A program made the translations under genes and the position numbers. A stretch of 64,000 nt of DNA from SZUA-430 sp964483585 (lineage in GTDB: Bacteria > Pseudomonadota > Alphaproteobacteria > Micropepsales > Micropepsaceae): NCBI GenBank assembly GCA_964483585.1, contig CAZABH010000013.1, positions 10,928-74,927 on the forward strand. Direction: 5' to 3'. Positions 1 through 7,679 of the stretch are shown one piece after another (position 1 is the first letter of the stretch; each line of letters starts with the position of its first letter). The notes beneath the pieces were generated by a model. The model was not told where the DNA came from. It did no database searches and saw nothing but the letters and a program-made list of their open reading frames with translations.

Positions 1-269
1 TGCTCCTGGCGGGCGACTGGAAACTCCAAGTTTCGGCCAATCCAGACCGGGAATGGCTGTTCAACCTCAAGGACGATCCAGCAGAGCAGCAAAACCTCAC
101 CGAGAGCGACCCCGCAAAACGTGCGCAAATGCGCGCCATCCTTGATCGTCTTGATGCAGAGCAAGCTGCGCCTATCTGGCCCTCGCTGATTGAAGGCTTC
201 ATCCCGATCGACAGGCCGCTGGGCCAACCGGAGACCGCCGGAGAGGAATACATCTATTGGTCAAACTGA
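1..269 (+). CDS. Sulfatase (alkaline-phosphatase superfamily), C-terminal fragment
   Basis: Only the last ~89 residues are in the window; the reading frame enters from the left edge and stops at 267-269. They contain the typical sulfatase tail: a GDWKLQ strand, then LFNLKDDPAEQQNL (the 'nL..Dp.E..Nl' signature), a helix, and a WPSLIEGF...EYIYWSN end. The same ending (WPSLIEAP...AYVYWQN) closes the complete sulfatase at 36692-38344, so the two are paralogues. The catalytic CxPSR region lies outside the window. The stop overlaps the possible TTG start of the downstream formylglycine-generating enzyme, the maturase of this enzyme class, so the two probably form one transcription unit. Expected role: hydrolysis of a sulfate ester in the periplasm. 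The substrate cannot be inferred. Confidence 0.88.
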   Translation, partial: LLAGDWKLQVSANPDREWLFNLKDDPAEQQNLTESDPAKRAQMRAILDRLDAEQAAPIWPSLIEGFIPIDRPLGQPETAGEEYIYWSN

Positions 270-1177
270 CAGGGATGGGGCGTTGGATCGCAATTGGCAC
301 GGGCGTCGCAGCGGCATGCATCGTCGCATTGCTGTTGATCGCAAGCCCTCAGCGCACAACAGCGCTGGTGCAGACATGTCCTCTTCCGCCAGCAACCGGC
401 CCCAAGCCCGGGATGGTGTACGTGCCCGCGGGCAAATTCCAGATGGGGGATACACTTTACCCCGAGGAAGGGCCCGTTCGTGAAGTCTCGGTCGGTGCCT
501 TCTGGATCGACAGAACCGAAGTGACAAACGCCGAATTTTCTGCCTTCGTCGATGCGACTGGTTATGTCACGACCGCTGAGCGCCCCGAGCAGAAAGGAGC
601 GGCCGTCTTCGTCATGCCCTCGGGCAGCGTCGATCTGTCATCGATCGCAACGTGGTGGCGCTATGTTGAAGGAGCAAACTGGCGTCAGCCGGGCGGACCC
701 GGGACTTCGATCGAAGGACGTGACGCCTACCCCGTTGTTGCAGTGACACTCGAAGATGCAAAGGCCTATGCGCGTTGGAAAGGCGGCAGGCTTCCAACCG
801 AGGAGGAGTGGGAACGTGCAGCACGCGCTGGCGCAGCCTCGTCCCCCAATCACGAACAGCCGCGCAATGCCAATACGTGGCAGGGCGTCTTCCCGCTGAT
901 CGACACGGCCGAAGATGGATACCAGGGCATTTCGCCTGTCGGATGCTTTGCGCCCAACCCATTTGGCCTGCATGACATGGTGGGCAATGTGTGGGAGATG
1001 ACAGCAACGGTTTATGCTGGCCACGAACCCAAAGCTCAGGTCATCAAGGGTGGATCATTCCTCTGTGCAGCCAATTACTGCAGGCGATACAGGGCTGCGG
1101 CACGCCAGCCGCAGGAGGCCGACCTCGGGACAAGCCATGTGGGTTTCAGGACTGTCGTGTCGGCAGATGAAGGTTAA
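257..1177 (+). CDS. Formylglycine-generating enzyme (SUMF1/FGE family sulfatase activator), membrane-anchored
   Basis: FGE converts the active-site Cys of sulfatases to C-alpha-formylglycine. The protein has an N-terminal hydrophobic anchor (about residues 10-30), then the FGE-sulfatase fold: MVYVPAGKFQMGD, FWIDRTEVTNAEF, GGRLPTEEEWERAARAG, GLHDMVGNVWEM and a terminal HVGFRTV. The segment GGSFLCAANYCRRYR (Cys about 270 and 275) matches the active-site loop of genuine FGE, where both cysteines are present, unlike many SUMF1-like proteins that lack them. The TTG at 257 has a GGAGAGG about 10 nt upstream and overlaps the sulfatase stop; an ATG at 275 is the alternative start. The likely client is the upstream sulfatase and perhaps the CAPSR-type sulfatase at 36692. 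The anchor suggests action at the membrane or in the periplasm. Confidence 0.9.
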   Translation: MVKLTGMGRWIAIGTGVAAACIVALLLIASPQRTTALVQTCPLPPATGPKPGMVYVPAGKFQMGDTLYPEEGPVREVSVGAFWIDRTEVTNAEFSAFVDATGYVTTAERPEQKGAAVFVMPSGSVDLSSIATWWRYVEGANWRQPGGPGTSIEGRDAYPVVAVTLEDAKAYARWKGGRLPTEEEWERAARAGAASSPNHEQPRNANTWQGVFPLIDTAEDGYQGISPVGCFAPNPFGLHDMVGNVWEMTATVYAGHEPKAQVIKGGSFLCAANYCRRYRAAARQPQEADLGTSHVGFRTVVSADEG

Positions 1178-1243
1178 GACACCTTCCTTGCCTCAGACGC
1201 TGACCCTCCGCTAGCATCCTCCCCGCCAAGGGAATGAAGTGCC

Positions 1244-1990
1244 ATGCAACTCAATGCCGGCTTGAAGACCAACGATCTCGCGCGGCGCTTCCGGCAGAGC
1301 AAGCGCCTCGTGATCCGTGATGTGTTGGCGCCCAATGCCGCCGAGCAGATCCATGCGTGCCTCGCCAGTCAGGTTAAGTGGGGGCTTGCCTACCAGGATG
1401 AGGCTGGCCCCCAACATCTAGATCCCGCCCGGCTTGCGGCGATGCCGCAGGCCGATATCGAAGCCCTGGGCTCACGCATTGAGGCGCGCGCCACGCAGGG
1501 CTTCCAGTTCCGCTATCGCTGCTATCCAATGCTCGACGCATATCTCCAGCGTCGTGATCCGGGGCTTTTGCTCCACCAGGTGTTCGAGTTCATCAACGCA
1601 CCGACGATGCTCGATTTCGTGCGGAGCATTACCGGCATGAAGCACATCGTCCGCGCTGACGCGCAAGCGACCCTGTATGCCCCCGGCGATTTCCTCACAC
1701 TGCACAACGATTTCGATGCGCAAAAGGGTCGACTAGTCGCCTATGTGATGGGCTTCACGAAGAACTGGCGACCAGACTACGGTGGCATGCTGCAGTTCAT
1801 GGACGACAAGCACAATGTCGAGCAGGGTTTCCTGCCCCACTTCAATTCGCTGATGCTTTTCTCTGTGCCGCAACTCCACGCTGTCACCTACGTTCCACCA
1901 TTCGCGCCCATTGGCCGCTACTCCATCACCGGCTGGTTCCAGGATGCGACAGGTGTTCCGCCTGCTACCAAGGCTCGCTACGGCCTTTGA
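1244..1990 (+). CDS. 2-oxoglutarate/Fe(II)-dependent oxygenase (prolyl-4-hydroxylase-like fold)
   Basis: A 248-residue soluble protein. The C-terminal half carries the double-stranded beta-helix iron site: LHNDFD gives the His-x-Asp pair, QLHAVTYV gives the distal His, and RYSITGWF gives the 2-oxoglutarate-binding Arg followed by the conserved W/F. This is the P4Hc-type arrangement of 2OG oxygenases that hydroxylate peptides or small molecules; the substrate is unknown. The N-terminal region has no recognisable extra domain. The ATG follows a purine-rich GGGAATGAAG. It lies 66 bp after the FGE gene on the same strand and converges with the dehydratase gene, whose stop is only about 10 bp away. 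Family assignment is firm; function is open. Confidence 0.85.
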   Translation: MQLNAGLKTNDLARRFRQSKRLVIRDVLAPNAAEQIHACLASQVKWGLAYQDEAGPQHLDPARLAAMPQADIEALGSRIEARATQGFQFRYRCYPMLDAYLQRRDPGLLLHQVFEFINAPTMLDFVRSITGMKHIVRADAQATLYAPGDFLTLHNDFDAQKGRLVAYVMGFTKNWRPDYGGMLQFMDDKHNVEQGFLPHFNSLMLFSVPQLHAVTYVPPFAPIGRYSITGWFQDATGVPPATKARYGL

Positions 1991-2000
1991 CTGTGAAACA

Positions 2001-3764
2001 TCAGTGCGAGTCGCGAGCCTCACCTCTTGTCCTGATGATATCGATGAATGGAACTGCAAGCTCGAAACACGCGCCCGTTGATAATTGACCTGTATGCGCA
2101 CGGGCCACAGCTTCCCAAGGCGTCTGCGATACCAGCGCAGGCGCAACCCAATCAGCTTTTCGCTGAGCCCACGTCGCATCATCGACAAGCGCGTCCACCC
2201 GCCGTGTGTTGAGGTCGACCCTGATGATGTCCCCGGTTTGCAGCAGGGCCAACCCGCCACCGACCGCAGCCTCGGGGGAGGCATTCAGGATCGAGGGCGA
2301 GGCACTGGTGCCGCTCTGGCGCCCATCCCCGATGCAGGGCAACGCGGAAATGCCACGCTTCAACAGATGATCAGGCGGCTGCATGTTCACGACCTCTGCA
2401 GATCCGGGATAGCCCACTGGCCCCGCGTTCCGCATCACGAGTATGCAGGTCTCATCAATCGAAAGCGTCGGATCGTTGATCCGGTTGTGATAGTCCTCAG
2501 GACCGTCGAAGACGATCGCCCGCCCCTCGAACACACCACCGCGCGAGAGATAGCGGGCACGAAACTCCTCGCCGATCACGCTTGTCTTCATCACAGCCGC
2601 ATCGAACAGATTGCCCGACATGACGAGGAAACCCGCATCCAGCTTCAATGGATCGCGGACCGAGCGAATGACATCGCGGTCTGACGTGAACTTACCGCGA
2701 CAATTGTCGATCAGGTTCTGGCCCGTAACCGTGATGGCGTCCCCGGCGATCAACCCCGCCTCGATCAGCTCGGCAATGACGGCGGGTACGCCACCGGCAC
2801 GGTGGAAGCCTTCACCCAGATGAACGCCGGCAGGCATGCAATTCACGAGAAGCGGGATGGTGTAGCCATGCGCTTGCCAATCTTCGAGTGAAAGTTCGAC
2901 GCCCATGTGCCTTGCGATGGCAATCAGGTGCGGCGGACAATTCGTCGAGGCACCAATTGCTGCCGCTACCCGAATGGCATTGATAAACGCTGGCCTCGTC
3001 ATGATGTCGGACGGCTTGAGGTCGGCGTGCACCATATCGACAATTCGCACACCCGTGGCATGCGCCATCTGCGCCCGCTCACGATAGGGTGCCGGAATGG
3101 ACGCGCATCCAGGCAACGACATGCCAAGCGCTTCAGCAACGGAATTCATCGACAGCGCTGTGCCCATCGTGTTGCAGTGCCCCGCAGACGGCGCGCTGGC
3201 CGCAGCCATCTGCATGAACTCAACGTAGTCAATCTCGCCGCGCGCAAGCATCTGACGACCCTGCCAGATGATCGTCCCCGAGCCCGCCCGCTGGCCACGC
3301 CAATGCCCGTCTAGCATCGGCCCTCCCGAAAGCACGATCGCCGGAATATTCACGGTCGCCGCCGCCATAAGGCAGGCCGGCGTTGTCTTGTCACAACCCG
3401 TGGTCAGGACAACGCCATCAAGCGGATATCCGTGCAACACCTCGACAAGACCCAGATAGGCAAGGTTCCGGTCCAGCGCCGCAGTCGGTCGTTTGCCGGT
3501 TTCCTGGATGGGATGAACGGGAAACTCTATCGCGACCCCGCCCGCTTGCGCGATGCCATCCCGCACCCGCTTCGCCAATTCAACATGATGGCGATTGCAG
3601 GGGCTGAGATCCGACCCCGTCTGCGCAATGCCGATGATGGGCTTGCCGGACTGCAGCTCATCGCGCGTCAGTCCGTAGTTCAAGTAACGCTCAAGATACA
3701 GAGCCGTCATGCTAGGATTGTCGGGATTGTCGAACCAGCGGCGGGAACGAAGCGAGCGTGTCAT
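2001..3764 (-). CDS. xylD: IlvD/Edd-family sugar-acid dehydratase (D-xylonate / L-arabonate dehydratase type)
   Basis: 587 residues. The sequence is very close in pattern to Caulobacter D-xylonate dehydratase XylD, which removes water from a pentonate to give a 2-keto-3-deoxy-pentonate. The Fe-S ligand cysteines are in the expected places: Cys56 (SDLSPCNRHH), Cys124 (LTTGCDKTTP) and Cys197 (SAGHCNTMG). SGGPMLDG, PAPYRER, GDGRQSGTS and SPSILNASPE blocks are also present. An upstream TTG (3791) is in frame, but the ATG at 3764 has GGAAG at good spacing and gives a family-typical N-terminus. No other pentose-pathway genes are adjacent, so the substrate (xylonate, arabonate or another aldonate) is not decided by context. 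Same strand as, and 108 bp after, the DUF1491 gene. Confidence 0.85.
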   Translation of the reverse strand: MTRSLRSRRWFDNPDNPSMTALYLERYLNYGLTRDELQSGKPIIGIAQTGSDLSPCNRHHVELAKRVRDGIAQAGGVAIEFPVHPIQETGKRPTAALDRNLAYLGLVEVLHGYPLDGVVLTTGCDKTTPACLMAAATVNIPAIVLSGGPMLDGHWRGQRAGSGTIIWQGRQMLARGEIDYVEFMQMAAASAPSAGHCNTMGTALSMNSVAEALGMSLPGCASIPAPYRERAQMAHATGVRIVDMVHADLKPSDIMTRPAFINAIRVAAAIGASTNCPPHLIAIARHMGVELSLEDWQAHGYTIPLLVNCMPAGVHLGEGFHRAGGVPAVIAELIEAGLIAGDAITVTGQNLIDNCRGKFTSDRDVIRSVRDPLKLDAGFLVMSGNLFDAAVMKTSVIGEEFRARYLSRGGVFEGRAIVFDGPEDYHNRINDPTLSIDETCILVMRNAGPVGYPGSAEVVNMQPPDHLLKRGISALPCIGDGRQSGTSASPSILNASPEAAVGGGLALLQTGDIIRVDLNTRRVDALVDDATWAQRKADWVAPALVSQTPWEAVARAHTGQLSTGACFELAVPFIDIIRTRGEARDSH

Positions 3765-3872
3765 CGATGTCTTCCGAGGGTCGTTTACCAAGTCGATCCG
3801 ATCCCAAAGCTAACATGACACAAGACCAAATGACCACGCGTGCTCATTGCTGGCCCTCTTGCTATTTCGCCG

Positions 3873-4211
3873 TCAGGGGTCCCGCGCCTCTGTAAGAAAG
3901 TCCCGTCCCTGACGGTCTTCGATCTCTACGACCCAAAGGTCTGCATCCCGGGCCACCGACCTCTGGATATAGGCCTCGGCCTCGACATCAGGCACAGGCA
4001 CATCACCGGTAGCGCGCATCCAGCGCCGCCCCCCCTCACGACCGAAGCTGGATACCCAGACAGTCGCAGTGCCATTCATGGGGGACACTTTCACCAGCAC
4101 CGTACCGGCGTCTGCCTCACCCCTGCGCGCCACAAATGCAGACGCACCGTTGATTTCTGCCCTTCGGATCAGTGCCTGCACCCACATCCGGGTCTTGAGT
4201 TTCGGCTCCAT
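3873..4211 (-). CDS. DUF1491 family protein
   Basis: 112 residues from the ATG at 4211. The open frame extends further upstream, but that extension is proline/cysteine-rich and unlike the family. The sequence runs RMWVQALIRRAE..GASAFVARRGEADAGTVLVKV, then RWMRATGD..VPDVEAEAYIQRSVARDADLWVVEIEDR, which is the pattern of the small alphaproteobacterial DUF1491 family. No catalytic residues or membrane segments are seen. The function of the family is unknown; the size and charged C-terminus suggest a cytosolic protein. Divergent from the BcsA-like gene. Confidence 0.8.
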   Translation of the reverse strand: MEPKLKTRMWVQALIRRAEINGASAFVARRGEADAGTVLVKVSPMNGTATVWVSSFGREGGRRWMRATGDVPVPDVEAEAYIQRSVARDADLWVVEIEDRQGRDFLTEARDP

Positions 4212-4344
4212 GGCGCCACGTCCTTGCCAACACGTCCAAATAGCCGGCCTGAGTCTTTCTTGCCACTGGTTGTAGGACTCAACTTGCGATTCTCTGGGGC
4301 AAGCGATTCGGGGCGATTCGCTGAGGGTTTCAAGGGGCATTCAG

Positions 4345-6321
4345 GTGGTACATCCGGCAGCAACGGGTCACAGGTCGCATCAGTCATCATTCCGGGCCAT
4401 GCGCTGGCAGCGCGCCGTTTTCATGGGCGTTTGTGCCGCAGGCCTCGTTCTGCATCTACTCTGGCGGGCAGATGTCTCGCTGGATGGATTGGTTTTTCCA
4501 GGATTGACGCTGTCACTGGCTCTTTTGGTCATCGAAGCGCTCATCGCTGTTGCGCTGGTCTCGGCCGCAGTGTCGGAGATGCTTTCACCCTGGGTAAAGG
4601 TGGTACCCACAGATGTGCCGGGCGCGGAGCTACCCAGCATTGACATCTTCGTGCTGGTTTCGGACGCCCGCCAGGCTCCCAAGGCGACCTACTCGCTGGC
4701 AGTAGCGTCGCAACTGGATTACCCCCGACATCTGGTAAACCTACACCTCGTAGCCCATGGCAAAGCGGTGACCTATCCTGCCTCGCTCCAGGCGCTTGCC
4801 GAACGGACAGGCGCAACATGGATCCCCACCTCGCATGACATACCGGCCGGCACGGCCCTGAACGCAGCGATCGCGCGCACAGGTGGTAGCCTGTTGCTGT
4901 TCCTTCAGGCTGGCGACGCGCCTACACCAGACCTCATGCGCCGGATCGCTGGCGCATTCCACGGCAATCCCAGCCTTGCCCTGTGCGACATTCCATCCTT
5001 CTCCATCGATGGCGACCCGATGCTCACGGACATCGACGTGACGCAGCGCATGCCGAATGATCCGGGGCCATACTTCAAGTCATGCCTCAAGGCACCAACC
5101 GGAACACCAAGCCCGCTGGGCATCGGCCTCAAGACGGTGTGGCAACGTGCTGCGCTGGCCGCGAGTGGCTCGATGTCACACACGAGCTTTCGTCCCGACG
5201 CAGTCGCACGAATCCGTGCGGCAGAGCGAAAGTGGCACCGTGGGATCGTCGAGCGGCCGATGATCGCCGTCATTGCCCCCGACACCATTCGCGATCACCT
5301 CAACATACGTCTTTGCCAGCGCCTTGGTACCATCGATGCCGCGCTGATCCGCGACCCGATCTTCTCGCGGGGATTGTCCCTGCGCGAGCGACTGTCATGG
5401 CTGACGGCCCTGCTTTCGGGCCTGCTGCCCTTCGCGTGGATCCTGCGGTTGGCGATCCCGGCAATCGCCGTCATTCTGAACATACCACTGATCGCAGGTC
5501 ACACGGTTGCAGAGACGATCATCGCCTCTCTGGCAGGCGTGACCTTGGCAATGGTGATGGCAGGCGCATTGTTCTCGGGCATAAGATCGCCTGTCATTGC
5601 CATCTGGAGCGAGCTTCTGGAGTCCTTCCTGACCGCACCAGCACTGGTCCGCCTTCTCCGGGGATACGAAGACACCGCAGGGCCTGTGCATGTCGACCGA
5701 GCCAGCAGCCTCCTCGTCCTGTCGTTTGCACTGTTGCTTGCCGGAACAACAGCCGGCGTGATTGTGCTGAGCATCGCTGATGCTCCAAACTTGCCTCTGG
5801 CGGCGCCCGCTGCACTGACGATCTTCATGGCGTTCCTGTTCGCGTGCCTCATCGGCGCGGTTGCAGAACCCCGGCAACGCCGCCTGTCACCACGCGTGAA
5901 CCGCCGCCTGCAGGCCGAGTTGCTGCTCGGTGGCGAAACCTTTTTTGGCAGGCTGGCGGACATCTCGGTCCACGGCGCCCGCTTCGTGGCCGACGAGCTC
6001 GTCGACCTGCCCGCGCGGGCCCTGGCAGGCATCATCACCCTCGACAGCCCCGCAGGCAGGACAACCCTGCCGGTCCAGCTGTCCCGGCAGACCGAGACGG
6101 GCGGCCGCTCAGCCTTCGGCCTGTCGTTTACCGGAAGAACAGTGGGTGAATTCGCAACCGTTGTCCGGCTCGCCCACCGTTCGGGCGACGCCTATGCGGA
6201 TATCTGCGACGCAAGGGCACGCCCTGCCGGTCTGCTGAAGTTATCGTCACGTCTGGTAACCCGCGGAATGACAGCCTTTCTGCAAGGCCTACTGCCACGC
6301 CCGCGCAACAAAACTCCATGA
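4345..6321 (+). CDS. BcsA-like membrane glycosyltransferase homologue with C-terminal PilZ domain, catalytic motifs degenerate
   Basis: 658 residues. The order is two N-terminal TM segments, a GT2-like cytosolic domain (about 95-330), a further group of TM helices (about 340-510), then a PilZ domain (about 515-620, LSPRVNRRLQ...DISVHGARF), the layout of cellulose synthase BcsA. The GT core looks dead: where BcsA has the DxD metal site this protein reads LLFLQAGDAPTPD, no TED motif is visible, and the QxxRW region reads IRLCQRLGTID. The PilZ part keeps the R-rich start and the D-x-S-x-x-G box, so c-di-GMP binding remains plausible. GTG at 4345 has AGGGG about 7 nt upstream; ATG at 4399 is the alternative. 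No bcsB, bcsZ or bcsC lies nearby. Possibly a regulatory pseudoenzyme. Confidence 0.75.
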   Translation: MVHPAATGHRSHQSSFRAMRWQRAVFMGVCAAGLVLHLLWRADVSLDGLVFPGLTLSLALLVIEALIAVALVSAAVSEMLSPWVKVVPTDVPGAELPSIDIFVLVSDARQAPKATYSLAVASQLDYPRHLVNLHLVAHGKAVTYPASLQALAERTGATWIPTSHDIPAGTALNAAIARTGGSLLLFLQAGDAPTPDLMRRIAGAFHGNPSLALCDIPSFSIDGDPMLTDIDVTQRMPNDPGPYFKSCLKAPTGTPSPLGIGLKTVWQRAALAASGSMSHTSFRPDAVARIRAAERKWHRGIVERPMIAVIAPDTIRDHLNIRLCQRLGTIDAALIRDPIFSRGLSLRERLSWLTALLSGLLPFAWILRLAIPAIAVILNIPLIAGHTVAETIIASLAGVTLAMVMAGALFSGIRSPVIAIWSELLESFLTAPALVRLLRGYEDTAGPVHVDRASSLLVLSFALLLAGTTAGVIVLSIADAPNLPLAAPAALTIFMAFLFACLIGAVAEPRQRRLSPRVNRRLQAELLLGGETFFGRLADISVHGARFVADELVDLPARALAGIITLDSPAGRTTLPVQLSRQTETGGRSAFGLSFTGRTVGEFATVVRLAHRSGDAYADICDARARPAGLLKLSSRLVTRGMTAFLQGLLPRPRNKTP

Positions 6322-6560
6322 AGCCTTGTGAAACAGGGTTTACCCCGGGGCCTTAACAAAAACGTCATTTTTGACGCCATGTCATCATGCCAATGAAGAA
6401 AAGGGTCGCAGCAGGATTGTCCCTAGGACTATAAACCGCCGGCGGTCACTCAGCGTTTACCTCGTGTCGAACCTTGGGTTTGCGGGAACCAATCATTTGT
6501 GGTGCCCGGGTTAGGGTAATGCTCGATGAACATGTGCCGTCAGGGGGACGAGTAACCACC

Positions 6561-7679
6561 ATGTCTTTGAATCGCCGCGTCCTGGCGCTCGCCGCAATCA
6601 TCGTGCTCGCCGGTGTCGTATGGCTTTGGCTGGGCACAACCAGCGGAGACAGGGGCGCAGGCTCCGGTCGGGGCGAGCGCGGACAGCAGCCGGTACTTGT
6701 AAGCCTCACGACAGCCGAAATGCGTCCATTCATCGACCTGATCGAAGCGGTCGGTAGCGCGCGGGCCAACGAAAGCATAGAGCTCACGGCCAAACTTTCA
6801 GACACAGTCGCGCGATTGAACTTCAACGATGGCCAACAGGTGCCAGCCGGTCACCTGGTCGCAGAGATGAACCTGAGCGAGCAGATGGCAGACCTCAAAG
6901 CAGCGGAGGCCACACTCACAGAACAGCAACAGGCACTCGCTCGCGCCCAGCAGCTCCAGAGCAGGGGTTTCGTTTCAAATGCAAGCCTCGACGCGCTGAA
7001 GGCTGCACGTGACAGCGCAGCCGCACGCGTTGCGGCGACACGATCTCGCATGGCAGATCGTTCCATTCGGACACCCTTCGCCGGCGTCCTCGGCTTGCGC
7101 CGCGTCAGCGTCGGCGCCCTGGTTCGCCCGGGCGATGTCATCACCACGCTTGACGATATTTCTCGTATAAAGGTCGATTTCCCGGTCGCGGAAACCCAGC
7201 TTGCGAATGTGACGCTGGGCTTGAAGGTTCGTGCAACCGCAGCAGCCTTCCCCGGCGAGATTTTCACGGGAACCATCGAGAGCATAGACACCCGGATCGA
7301 CACGGCCTCGCGCACTGTGACGGTTCGCGCCGTATTCCCGAATGAACAAGCTCGACTGCGCCCCGGGATGCTGATGACCGTGGGTATCGAGACAAGCCCG
7401 CGCACTTCGCTTTCAGTCGCAGAACAATCCCTCGTGCCGGTCGAAACACGTCAATATGTCTTTGTGATCGCCGCAGATGACACGGCGGAACGGCGCGAGG
7501 TCAAAACGGGCGCACGCGTCCCGGGGCACGTCGAAATCCTCTCGGGCCTGAAGCAAGGCGAGCGCATTGTACTTGAAGGAACGCTTAAGATGCGCCCGGG
7601 CGCCACGATCAGGATCGCAGGCACGGATGAGAACAGGCAGGCTGGCTCACCCCGGGATGGCAAGGTCCGCCAGCCGTGA
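6561..7679 (+). CDS. RND efflux pump periplasmic adaptor (membrane fusion protein)
   Basis: 372 residues from the ATG at 6561 (open frame extends to 6474). An N-terminal signal anchor (LALAAIIVLAGVVWLWLG) is followed by the HlyD/AcrA fold: a biotinyl-lipoyl half motif (SARANESIELTAKLSDTVARLNF), a short coiled coil rich in Q/A/L (about 125-175), the second lipoyl half with SIRTPFAGVLGLRRVSVGALV, a beta-barrel, and a membrane-proximal domain ending GLKQGERIVLEGTLKMRPG. It would bridge the inner-membrane RND permease to an outer-membrane channel. Its stop overlaps the permease GTG start by 4 bp, so the two are translationally coupled. No outer-membrane factor gene or TetR-type repressor is adjacent. 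Confidence 0.92.
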   Translation: MSLNRRVLALAAIIVLAGVVWLWLGTTSGDRGAGSGRGERGQQPVLVSLTTAEMRPFIDLIEAVGSARANESIELTAKLSDTVARLNFNDGQQVPAGHLVAEMNLSEQMADLKAAEATLTEQQQALARAQQLQSRGFVSNASLDALKAARDSAAARVAATRSRMADRSIRTPFAGVLGLRRVSVGALVRPGDVITTLDDISRIKVDFPVAETQLANVTLGLKVRATAAAFPGEIFTGTIESIDTRIDTASRTVTVRAVFPNEQARLRPGMLMTVGIETSPRTSLSVAEQSLVPVETRQYVFVIAADDTAERREVKTGARVPGHVEILSGLKQGERIVLEGTLKMRPGATIRIAGTDENRQAGSPRDGKVRQP

